Shown here: one piece after another, positions 12,731 to 22,514 of the stretch
How the letters are laid out: the number at the start of each line of letters is the position of its first letter
How positions within the stretch are numbered: the stretch's first letter is position 1
Assembly (NCBI GenBank): GCA_004369045.1
Contig: ML213537.1
Span: 89,036 to 153,035, forward strand
DNA length: 64,000 nt
Origin: Heliocybe sulcata
Lineage: Eukaryota > Basidiomycota > Agaricomycetes > Gloeophyllales > Gloeophyllaceae
Reading direction: 5' to 3'
The notes under the pieces: generated by a model
Database searches by the model: none
Seen by the model: only the letters and a program-made list of their open reading frames with translations
What the model was told of the DNA's origin: nothing
Made by a program: the position numbers and the translations under genes

Positions 12731-13893
12731 ATGTCTACGAGGTCGCCCACCTTATACATGCTCCAGAACACGTATCCACTCCCACTGCTCTGCAACCCGC
12801 TATACGATGTCGTCCGCGAGGAGTCTTCCAGATGGTTGGAAGCCTTTAGTCTTTATTGCTCTGCCAGCCCCCGTCAGAAAGAAATTTTCCGAGCCGCGGA
12901 ATTCGAGCTCCTCATCGCCTATTGCTATCCAACCGCCGACCACGAGGCCCTGCGTACAATCTGCGACTGGTGTAATGCTGCGTTCCTCGTAGATGACATC
13001 ACAGACGAACAGAGCGGGCAAGATGCTGCGAAGACGATGCAGGAGTACCTCGATGGGTTGGCAGGCGTTCAGCGTGTCGCATCAGATGTATACAAGATGT
13101 TCTACGAGTAAGCATCATAGAAGGGATCAGGGGCGGGCCACACTTGCTTACGATTTTCCGCTCTTTCGCATTTTTCCTGAATTCTAGCATCGGCCAATGA
13201 CTCCGACACAGATTTGGGCCGAAAGCTTTCAAGCGTTTCTTGGCCAGCAGTTATCGCACCACAGCAGCAACTGCTCTTGAAGCAAAGCGGAGAGAGGAAA
13301 ATAGGATATTAGCATTTGACGAATACGTAGAGCAACGGCGACATACAAGCGGCGTCACGCCATGCCTCGATTTTATCGAATATGTCTTCAATTTTGAGCT
13401 TCCGGAAGACATCGTCAACCATACAAGTTTCAGGACCTTATACGATTTCACTACAGATATTGTCGCTTGGACGAACGTAGGGCTCGGAGTCACTCAGGCG
13501 TCTAGCTCCGTTTACTGATTGTACCACATGCAGTACTTACACTGTGACTCTTACAGGAAAGAGCATGGTAACACCAGCGTGAACACGAATATCCTGACTG
13601 TGATCATGAACGAGAAACATGTAGAACTGGAAGAGGCGATGGAATTGGCCACGGGCCTCCTGGAGAGCCGCCTGAGTGACCTGGGCCGGGCTAAAGGAGT
13701 TTTGCTTAGTTTACCGCTCGATGGAACAACCAGAGCTCATTTGCGGCAGTATATCTTCGGTCATGAGTGCTGGCTGGTTGGGAACGAGGGATGGCATCTC
13801 CAGTCGGGGAGATACAAGGCCGACCGCGACAAGGTCAACGACGCATATACGGGACAAGAGCAGGAAAATAAGTTGGATTGCAGTAAACAGTAA
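12731..13893 (+). CDS. Sesquiterpene synthase, copy 3 (divergent NSE motif, shifted splice acceptor)
   Basis: Paralogue of copies 1 and 2, readable as exons 12731-13107, 13212-13476 and 13534-13893 (333 residues). The first Mg2+ motif DDITDEQ is intact and the C-terminal WHLQSGRY is present. Two oddities stand out. Using the ancestral acceptor at 13187, which would give the same 289-base exon 2 as the other copies, brings an in-frame TGA at its fourth codon; only an acceptor 24 bases downstream (CAG at 13209-13211) keeps the frame. The second Mg2+ motif is damaged: after WTN, exon 3 begins YLHCDSYRKE instead of DxxSYxKE, so the Asp is replaced and two residues are inserted between the Asn and Ser ligands. 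The gene may be inactive, or it may bind metal differently. The remaining codons are well preserved. Confidence 0.75.
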
Positions 13894-14013
13894 TCATCTT
13901 GCGACTACAGGAAGTCGGGAAATAGATGTGTATTAACGTGTCTTTTATGAATTTCTGTGCTTATAATATAGACTATAATTAGTTTGTAGAACTTTGCCTT
14001 GCCAACACCAATA

Positions 14014-14037
14014 CTATCATTTGTATAGTTTTGCAAA
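14014..14037 (+). repeat. Left terminal inverted repeat of the TIR element
   Basis: Twenty-four bases identical to the reverse complement of 22284-22307; preceded by TA. Confidence 0.75.
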
Positions 14038-14297
14038 AAATGTAGAGAATCGACGTTTCCCGCCCACCACACTAGACCTTTTGCCGGTTTTTTTTTCTTG
14101 GCATCGTGTATTAAACTCCTCTGTACATGCTCATGTTTTTTTCGTATTTTAATCTCTATCGTACGTGCTGGAGGAGCGTTGCCGGAACATGCATGGGGTT
14201 TTGCAAAACTTTGTCACACTTGTGTCACACGGCGCGCTCAATCTCCGACGCGGCAATAGCCGTACATGGCAGGTTGCCTGATTCGGCACGCTCGCAC

Positions 14298-14302
14298 CTC
14301 AG
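14298..14302. repeat. Target-site duplication of the Copia element, left copy (CTCAG)
   Basis: CTCAG directly abuts the left LTR and recurs as CTCAG directly after the right LTR at 20929-20933, as expected for a 5-base integrase staggered cut. Confidence 0.85.
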
Positions 14303-14602
14303 TGTGAAACAGGTCCCCTCAGCCGAGAACGGTGTAACAGGCTGATATTATACTATACCTGTGAAACAGGTCTACAATATGTATGAGCTGGCTGCAATCT
14401 CCAGTGACTAGGAAATAAGACTTACCCCCTCAGCTGAGAACGGTGTAACAGGCTGAGGGGCGACGCGTCCGTCCGACGCATCTTACCTACTAACTACGGC
14501 AACTACCGACGAGCCAATAAGGATGCGACATCAATAATGAGAAGAAAGGAAATGCTTCCGACTAACACGGCTCGACGCCACAAACACCACATTGCTTCAA
14601 CA
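14303..14602 (-). repeat. 3' LTR of the Copia element (left)
   Basis: Three hundred bases, 98% identical to 20629-20928. On the minus strand it begins TGTTGAAGC and ends TTTCACA, the usual TG...CA. It holds small inverted repeats (CCTCAGC...GCTGAGG) and repeated GTGAAACAGGT motifs. Confidence 0.93.
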
Positions 14603-14611
14603 CCCCCCCTT
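14603..14611 (-). other. Polypurine tract of the Copia element
   Basis: The minus strand reads AAGGGGGGG immediately before the 3' LTR, the expected place for plus-strand priming in LTR elements. Confidence 0.8.
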
Positions 14612-15619
14612 GGTGTCGAGCCCCAATACGCCGATATGCTTTTGAAGTACGGGTGCCGTCAAAGGTTTCGTGAAGATATCGGCAGGATTATCGTTCCCCG
14701 GTACGTGTTCGACTGCCAACTCCTTGTCCTTGATGGCATCCCGTAGCCAGTGGTACCGTACCCGAAGGTAGCGTACCCGACTGAAATTCGCCATTCGTTT
14801 CGCCAAGCTTTCTCCGCCTGAGCTGTCTGAGTAGATGACGATCGGGAGAATTGGTGGATGCATCAAGTCGCCTAAGAATTTCATGAACCAGTACGCCGTC
14901 TGACCTGCATGAACCATTGCGATATATTCTGATTCCGTCGTTGACAGCGCGACTACTTCCTGTCGCTTCGAGCTCCAGGATACCGGGCCTCCGGCGAGGA
15001 TAGTAACATGGCCATGAGTCGATCTAGCCGTATCCGCACAGTCGCCATGAGAAGCGTCAGAGTACAAGACCGGTTGGATAGACGAGCTAGCGTGCTTGCG
15101 TCCATAGTACGTGATTCCGTAGTCAAGCGTACCCTTGATGTATCGCAAGACCCGTTTTAGCGCGCACCAGTGAGCATAGCCGGGGTTTGACATGAACCAA
15201 CTAAGTATTCCGATGGAGTAAGCCAGGTCAGGACGGGTCGCGTATGTCAGGTACATGATCACGCCCAAGCATTCACCGTATGGTATCGTCTTCATCTCTG
15301 CCTCTTCGGCAGGCGAGGCTGGCTCAATCTCTTGCGATAACTTCAGTCCTGGTTCCATGGGCGTCAGCACTGGGTGTGCATCTTGCATGTGGAAACGCTT
15401 GAGGATCCGCTCAGCATACTGCTTTTGATTCAGTCGCAGGGTTTGCGCCTCTCGGTCCCTCTCGATCTGGATCCCGAGTATCCATTTGAGCTCCCCCCCT
15501 GCGCTGAGTCGGTACCTGCTGGCCAAATCCTGACGAGCTTCCTGTAGTCCTTGGACGGTGTCAGACGCAGTAGTGATGTCGTCAGTGTACGTTGTTGTGA
15601 GGGTCATACCCGTTAATAC

Positions 15620-16950
15620 GCCCTACGTGTCTCTGAGCGCCGAAAACGCATTTTTGCTACATTTGCGCAGATTCCCACGCTCTGTGCGATAGTGAGCGTA
15701 TCCGCGGCGTCGCGCTACGAGTGATATTCAAGTTTCTATGGATTTTTCCGTTATTTTCTGGCTTTTCTGGAGCTCCGACTTCGCCCGACAACCTCTCCGA
15801 ATCGTTCCACAGGCTGTCGCTGGCCTCTCGATATGCAGCGCTGCAGCGGCGCTGCGTCGGCGTCGCTGTCGGCGCAAGCGGCACATCGTAGCGGTGCGGT
15901 GCAGCGACGCAGCGACGCTTCGGCAATGGCCGGCAGACTTGTTCTAGGTCGTCTCAGTCAGTTCGAGTCATTTCTGAGAGTGTGCGTGCCTCGCCGGCAC
16001 CGTCCGTCGTCCGGCCGCTCATCGGCAGCGCTTTTGATGCGACGAGCGCACATTCCCACGCTTGCATCGGCCAGCGGCCGCTTCTGTATATGGACGCTGC
16101 AGCTCCTGGAGCTTGTTCCGAGGTTCAGGTTTTGGTCTAGCCTTTCTTATTGTTTTGCATATAGCTATTGTTCTTATTGTTTAGCACAGGGACCTCGGCT
16201 ATTTGGTTTAGGCAGGTAGACTACTAGAGTAGCACCTCCTGTACTCGTAATCCAGGTTTCCGAGTCTACCAGAGTCCCCCAGAGCTTGTATCTCGTCCTC
16301 CCTGCGCAATCTAGTGTTTCCCTCCCTTCCCTGCGTCTCCATCTGAGTTTCCTGCATCTCCGTCGCTAATCCCGCTCATTGTCGCTAAACCCGCTAATCG
16401 TCGCTAAAGTCGCTGCTTGTCGCTAAACGGCCGACAAGCGTCGCTCACTATCCTGTGCTTCACAAAACCCTTGCCGCTCTACGCTCCGAGTCGTCCCTAG
16501 CTATTGCCAGCGGTTGGACGCTGTCGCTACACACGCCGCTGTCGCTTCGTCATATTTTCCCACGCCTCGCTGTTTCGCTCGCTGTACGCTTTCCATCCGT
16601 TTCTTTCAGAGCTTTTGCTGTCTGTGTTCCGCCAGACACCAGAGGTCTTTTCGCTTTGTTCTATTATTGGAGTCTACATCTATTTTTAGCGTTCAGCGCC
16701 TTTTCGCTTCTATAGCGTTCTCCGTCGCTCCCGGTCGCTTTCGCCGCTTGTTCTATTTTTAGCGCTTCGCTACGTCGCTCTTGTGGCTTGTGGTCTCGGT
16801 CCTATATTTCCCATTTACTCCCTCCGAACTACATTCATACCCTTCGATACCCGGGGCCTCGCAGCCGCGGCAGCACCAAGGGATTGGTGCTGGTGTGTGG
16901 TTGTTGTTGTTTGTTTAGGTCTTCCTCTTTCCGGGTTTTCGTTGTGTGTT
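15620..16950. mobile_element. Unclassified 1.3-kb insertion inside the Copia element
   Basis: Reverse-transcriptase-type coding ends on both sides of this block, and the block itself has no recognisable protein. It is strongly strand-asymmetric: the plus strand is pyrimidine-rich with many short GTCGCT/CGCTAA units (dense at 16365-16450), and GCAGCG clusters lie at 15835-15920. ATTCCCACGCT occurs at both 15671 and 16052. No clear terminal repeats were found by eye; the boundaries are approximate. Non-autonomous retroelement or captured host sequence are both possible. Confidence 0.5.
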
Positions 16951-19900
16951 CGTGTTCATCACCGTCTCTGGGTTCCAACGCATCCGGACGCACTCGTCGG
17001 CGCGTACGCGCTCGAAACCAAGGTCCTGGTAAGTTTTGTTTAGCTCGTTCCACCATGCATTCCCCGATTGCATGAGCCCGTAGAGTGCGCGGTTAAGCTT
17101 GAGGACGTGATCGGGATGCTCCTTTGACTCGAAACCCTTCGGCTGCCCCATGAAAACCATCTCGTCCGGCGTTGTGTTCAAGTAAGCCTTCTCGACGTCA
17201 TCTTGGCCCATCTCCATATCGTAGAATGCGGCGATCGCTACAGCCGAACACAAGGATATGAAGCTTACAACTGACGCATAAGTCTCGAAGTAATCGACCC
17301 CTGGAATCTGGGTGAAGCCTTTTGCAACGAGTCATGCTTTTGGTTTCCACTTCCCTACTTCATTGAATTTTCGTGCATAAACCCACTTCGAACCCACTAC
17401 GTTCATGCCGTCTGAACGGGGAATGAGTGTCCACATCCTGATCTTTTCCAAGCCCGCGATCTCCTTCGCCATGGCTGGCGTCCAGATGTCTCCTCGAGCA
17501 GAAGCTTGCTGGTACGTATTCGGTGTGTCGCATTCGGTGTCAACGAAGATATACTCTTTATCGTCATCCGACTCGGCCACGTACGCAATGAACGCCGCGA
17601 ATAGTGCATGGGAGTCGTCTGCCATTCGAACTCTCTCATCACTGGCGATTCCATCGCGCGCCCACGATTCTCCGGTCTCGCGTGCTCGGTCCTCTCGCTG
17701 CTGGGACTCTAGAGACTCTATCAGTCTTCGGCTCGGGTTCCGTATCCGGGATGACACTCGTGGTTCAGGTGCCGTCGGCACTACAACTGGTCGCACTCCA
17801 TTTCCGGACTCCACACTGGGTTCTACTAGCTTGGGCACATCGTTGCCATCGTCCCGCGCCGCGTCGAAAGGATCTTCGTCATCATCACGGAAACCCACTT
17901 GCTCATCCCCCCCCTCGACCGATGCGGTACGATGAGCGACGCCTTCCTCAAATACGGCATCGCGTGACCTTATAATCCGACCCACACCATCACCGGTATT
18001 GTCAGGTACGTGCCAAAAGCGATAGTTCGCGCCGTCCGAGTAACCGACCAGGTGGCACCTTATAGATTTTGGATCAAGGCGCGAGCGCGTCTCATCTGGG
18101 ACTTTCACCCAAGCAACACACCCGAATGGACGGAGATGGCTGACGTTCGGGACATGGCCATACCACTTCTCATAGGGTGTTCGCCCCCCCTGCCGTGCCG
18201 ATGGAGAGAGATTCTTGAGGTAAGCCGCAGTGTGGAAAGCCTCCACCCATAGGTTGCTCGGCAACTTAGATTCAAAGAGCATACACCGAACGCGCTCGGC
18301 AAGGGTTCGATGTCCACATTCTCCCACCCCATTCTGTTGAGGAGTATATGGACTCGTATATTCGTGAGCGATCCCATGCTTCGCGACGTACTCATCCCAC
18401 AAAGCATTCTTGAACTCAGTTCCATTGTCCGTGCGAATGCGAAGTAGTTGGTTGCCCGTTTGTCGTTCGGAAAGCCTGTGGTAGTGCTCCAGACAACGCA
18501 ACGTCTCGTCAGCGTTCTTTGTCTCCAATGTGTAAACATGAAGGTAAGAACTCGCTCCGTCGTCGATGGTCATGACGTAACGTGAGCCTCCAACAGATGG
18601 GATGCGCAACGGACCAAGCAAGTCGATATACGCGCAGTAATTGACGTGAGGCTCGCGTTCAGAATCCCTGAATGGCGCCCTCGCATGTTTGCCTTGCAGA
18701 CAATCCTCACATCTGCCGACGAGGTTATCGCCATTGACCTCTAACCCTCTAACGACACCAGCGTTAACCATGCGTCGTAATCCAGTCTCCCCGAGGTGTC
18801 CAAAATGACGATGCCAAGTCGCCAAGTCGGCACCTTCCGCCGCGAATGCGACGAGAGCTCGAGGGTCGAAGGTAATTTCAAGCCGTGGCACGTTCTCAAG
18901 CGGCTTGGTGACATACGAGTCGACCTCCATACGGTACAGGCAGCTTCCGAGATTTACCTCAAGCATCCCGAAAAATAGGAGTTGTGGCTTGGGATCTTGA
19001 GTCAACACCCTAGCTGTCCCGTTCCGCATCGACACTTCGTAGCCTGCCAGGTCCATCCTGGGCACAGAGATGAGGTTTGCGCGCAAATCGGGGGCATGAA
19101 CTGCATCCCGGAATATCAAGGTCGTCTGGCTGCCATTCACCGTGACATTCATGAATACGGTACCGGCCCCTACCACGGTGAAATTCATCCCCTTTTTCGC
19201 GCCACGGCCCGTCTGGGGGACTATCTCGACGTAGTCGACGAAGTTGTCGCGCCTCGTGAAATAGTGGTGAGTCGCTCCTGAATCGATGAACGTAGGTGCA
19301 GAAGTAACGGGTCCTACAGCGTCTGAGACCATTTGAACGTCTAACTCGTTCCCACGAAGGTCTTTGGGATTGATGCTAGCCATGAAAATGTTGTAGTCGT
19401 ACAACACCATGTTCGCGTGTGGTGCGACGCTAGGTACCGTAGTCTGAGGGCCTCGAGATGTCGCTGGCGCCGCAGCAGAATGACCAGTGTTGCCGTACAG
19501 GTTGTTCTCCTGCATAAACTTGTCTGCTGGGGAACCACGTTTCGGCTTCGGCTTCGTAGTCCACGACGATGGCTGTTGTCCGTCCTTTCCACCACCAGGG
19601 CAATAGCAATTCTGCCTAGAATGCTTCGCCCACCCACACCAGTCACACACTAAGGTCGTCCGCAACGATACGTTGTGCGTATGTGCGGCAAAGGCAGCCG
19701 TCGTAAGTCCTCCATCGTTGCTTGCGATAACGGGCTTCCCACTCTTCATGAGTTTGCTCAGATACATCGAGGTAATGGCTTGCATTGCCTCGTCCGGGTT
19801 GCGATTTGCCATGTGCACGGGGTTCGTGATATTCTCCATAGAGGTAGGTAGAGATTCGCACATAATAATGAGGAACTCGGGGTCGAGCAAACCCGCCCCC

Positions 19901-20610
19901 AAGTTGTTTGCCTCCTTCCGTAAGCGTCGTAGTTCGTCGAAGTGAGCCTCCAGACTGGAGCCTTCCTTGAATTTCCGGGTTTCCAGGTATCGCCGAGCAT
20001 TGATCGCTGCTTCAGGCATTTTGCGCTCGTACTTGCTGAGCAAGATGTTCCAGACCTCGAGAGCGGTCATCTCGTCGGTATCGTCCAGACCCAAGGTGAC
20101 CGTATCGCCCATGTTCATGGTCATAGAGGTTTTGACGTACTCGTCATCCTGCTCCCATTTTGATATCGCAGCCTCGGATAGCATCATGCTGGCGGAAAGA
20201 GGTGGAGGAGGGGGAGGGGTCGAGGTTTTGGGTTTCGTGTCGAGTGGTGGTACGTTTGCGTCGTTGTACTCACTAATTTTGTCGTTGCTCGACATTGTAG
20301 CAGGACGGGGTGTTTCACCCGTGAGGTGGCCCCACAAACCCTTCACTCGTACCGCCGATTTTATCTTCCCCTTCCATTCCAGCCAATTCTTCCCATCAGC
20401 TTTCAGTACCTCCGACTCGCGCATCGCAAACCACAGATGTTTGTCATTGGCCATCGTAAACGGTCCCCGAATAAAAATTAATTTTGTATGTACCGATGTC
20501 TTGCAAAGACCGCCGTGGCTGTCGCGCTTCAACGCGTAGCCCGATAATTTAACGCCGAGAGATTAGCGCGCCAGCGCTTCATATAGAATAAAACTTGAGC
20601 CTATCACTGA

Positions 20611-20628
20611 GCGTTTGGGCTCATAACC
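20611..20628 (-). other. Primer-binding site of the Copia element, matching the initiator tRNA-Met anticodon region
   Basis: Directly after the 5' LTR the minus strand reads GGTTATGAGCCCAAACGC. Its complement GCGTTTGGGCTCATAACC resembles the anticodon arm of eukaryotic initiator tRNA-Met (GGGCTCATAACC), not a tRNA 3' end. Copia-group elements are known to prime from an internally cleaved half of this tRNA, and this site fits that pattern. Confidence 0.75.
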
Positions 20629-20928
20629 TGTGAAACAGGTCCCCTCAGCCGAGAACAGTGTAACAGGCTGATATTATACTATACCTGTGAAACAGGTCTA
20701 CAATATGTATGAGCTGACTGCAATCTCCAGTGACTAGGAAATAAGACTTACCCCCTCAGCCGAGAACGGTGTAACAGGCTGAGGGGCGACGCGTCCGTCT
20801 GACGCATCTTACCTACTAACTACGGCAACTACCGACGAGCCAATAAGGACGCGACATCAATAATGAGAAGAAAGGAAATGCTTCCGACTAACACGGCTCG
20901 ACGCCACAAACGCCACATTGCTTCAACA
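20629..20928 (-). repeat. 5' LTR of the Copia element (right)
   Basis: Pairs with 14303-14602. Six differences, all transitions, five at CpG positions in one of the two copies. Confidence 0.93.
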
Positions 20929-20933
20929 CTCAG
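20929..20933. repeat. Target-site duplication of the Copia element, right copy (CTCAG)
   Basis: Matches the left copy at 14298-14302. Confidence 0.85.
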
Positions 20934-22283
20934 GCCTCCACGCTCGCGCAATTGAACGTTCCGAACAATGCATACATAAATGTCCATACTAAAAAAGAAG
21001 AACAAGAAGTGAAGGCAGACTACCTCTCGTTGAAGGCAGAATCACTGAGGCTGCTGAACAACACCCACCGGAGGGAACCGAATATACGTGATCGCTGTAA
21101 ATGCCGACCTAAATTGAGATGTGGGCTTTGATATATAATATTCACCGGAAATGGCAGCTTATTTTTTATATATGTTATATTGTGTATAGAAATTTATATA
21201 TATGAAATACATACGAAGCTACACTATGTTGGAATATGTTGAAGTAAATTATAAATATTGTCCGATGTGTAGTTATAAGTATAATTCTTATTTGTATTGA
21301 GGTTTTTGATCGACAACAATTTCGAATATTTCGTTGCACTGGGATTATCGCCCATATCTGGTATATCTTCCGAGATATGCTTGATGTGTGGAATTTCAAA
21401 TTTACTTCAGGATACCCCAACAGACCCGAATGGGAACCCATATATGGAATATATCGCCATGACAAATGTTGGTCCCCGGTTTCGTTTTGACATTTGTCCC
21501 ACTGGTGCTGGAAGAAATATTAGCCATCATCATTTCAAAGCAGAAAATTTGAAATGTGCAACAAACTTCTACTGTATATGGATATGTTTTACTATATATG
21601 TAATACAGACAGAACTACGTGAGAAGCTAATATTTAAAATTTTTACTTTCTGCCGTAGCTTCGGCCAAATATGAGATCACCATTCACCTTAACCTTTGCA
21701 CGTGAATAACAAATATGCCTTGCAAGTCATAGAATCACACAAATTGTAGATATATGTTCTCATTTTAACGATATGTGATATATCAAATAGATAATCATGT
21801 ATCCAATTGCACGGATATTTCAACCGTGACTTCCCGATATTGGGCCACATTTACAGGGCAGTCATATATTCGGTTACTGGAAGTGACCGCAAAGGCGTCG
21901 GCGCGTCAACAAGCGGAGCTTGAATTTGACCTCAACGCGATGTCACGCTCGGCGCGCATAAACATGCAAATGCCTTCACAGGAACTCATGACATCGTCAA
22001 AATACTTATCGGGCATGACGGAGCATCTCAGAGAGAGTGTATAAGTAATGGCCAAGCTAAATAGAATCGATTGAAGTAAGCCCAGAGACGAGATCTGACA
22101 GATATGTTGCTTAAGCCGTGCCTTCGCTCATGTCTTTCTGCTCGTATTTCTTACCACGACAAGATTTTTACAATCGGACTTCACAGAGGGTGTCTAACAG
22201 TGTATTTCTATACCCTGACAAAGCCTTAATTTTTTTTCTTGAGTATGGAAGGCGCTGCAGCACCCTGTGGTAGTTTTGCAAAA
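20934..22283. other. AT-rich interior of the TIR element
   Basis: Much more AT-rich than the flanks, with long TATATA-type runs (21140-21260, 21540-21620). The largest open frame (about 21.3-21.67 kb, plus) has no recognised domain. Interpreted as the right-hand interior of the split TIR element. Confidence 0.5.
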
Positions 22284-22307
22284 TTTGCAAAACTATACAA
22301 ATGATAG
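22284..22307 (-). repeat. Right terminal inverted repeat of the TIR element
   Basis: Reverse complement of 14014-14037 over 24 bases; followed by TA. Confidence 0.75.
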
Positions 22308-22514
22308 TAATCGGCCATTTATCTATCCTTCCTCTTAACTTCCTCCGTCTCTCTGCGCGCGGTCTGTTTAGGCCTCCTTCACTTGCTACCACCGCTGTCC
22401 AGAAGAAAGCGAACTGAGCATAACATCTTTGAGCGGTGAGTCCGGCCAGAAATAGCATTAAAGAACGCTATACGGAACTTACAATATGTCTGGACTTAGG
22501 TGACGGTCACTAAG

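Larger units (their letters stand above)
8340..13900 (+). repeat. Tandem segmental duplication: three terpene-synthase units with their promoters
   Basis: Three direct units each carry an upstream block and a synthase gene. Matching upstream pieces include AGCGAGTAGAACCCCTCG at 8571, AGCGAGTAAAATGCCCCG at 10431 and AGCGAGTAGAACTCCTCG at 12435. A downstream block with GATATCAGTACAAGAATAAC (10097) recurs as GATATCAGTGCGATAATAAC (12063). Start-to-start distances are about 1.65 and 2.13 kb. Each unit has a TATA box 39-49 bases before its start codon, so promoters were copied with the genes. Confidence 0.85.
14303..20928 (-). mobile_element. Copia (Ty1/Copia, Pseudoviridae-type) LTR retrotransposon, young but broken
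   Basis: Complete in outline: two 300-bp LTRs, a 5-base target duplication, primer-binding site and polypurine tract. The coding strand is minus, so the 5' LTR is on the right. Domain order is that of Copia: a UBN2-type Gag (from about 20.45 kb), a zinc knuckle (CDWCGWAKHSRQNC, about 19.64 kb), aspartic protease (DSGATHH, about 19.28 kb), GAG-pre-integrase (about 18.75 kb), integrase core (about 18.65-18.2 kb), reverse transcriptase, and RNase H close to the left LTR. The LTRs differ at 6 of 300 positions (about 2%), so insertion is fairly recent. The element is not whole: one nested insertion interrupts the reverse-transcriptase region, and about one or two further breaks are seen. It sits inside an older TIR element. 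Confidence 0.93.
14014..22307. mobile_element. TIR-bounded DNA element (TA target duplication) split by the Copia insertion
   Basis: A 24-base perfect terminal inverted repeat, CTATCATTTGTATAGTTTTG plus CAAA, starts at 14014 and reads inward on the other strand from 22307. Both ends are flanked by TA (14012-14013 and 22308-22309), as in Tc1/mariner-like and some MITE families. Without the 6.6-kb Copia the element would be about 1.66 kb. TTTTGCAAAAC motifs recur just inside both ends (about 14195 and 22275). No transposase was recognised in the remaining sequence, so it is probably non-autonomous or decayed. The superfamily is inferred only from the TA duplication. Confidence 0.65.

Noticed and set aside
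12807-13021. Open frames in other phases inside terpene synthase copy 3
   Set aside because: Shadows of the real frame, which matches copies 1 and 2 residue by residue.
16365-16450. Regular GTCGCTAA units resembling a CRISPR-like array
   Set aside because: Units are short and irregularly spaced, with no unique spacers, in a eukaryotic transposon context.
17405-20539. Plus-strand open frames across the Copia interior
   Set aside because: Antisense to recognised Gag-Pol domains on the minus strand; low-complexity Ser/Arg composition.
20611-20628. tRNA-like sequence GGGCTCATAACC
   Set aside because: Only the anticodon-arm part of initiator tRNA-Met is present, next to an LTR; it is a primer-binding site, not a tRNA gene.
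21297-21674. Possible transposase frame in the AT-rich interior of the TIR element
   Set aside because: No DDE/D spacing, helix-turn-helix or other transposase feature could be seen; a chance frame in AT-rich DNA is as likely.
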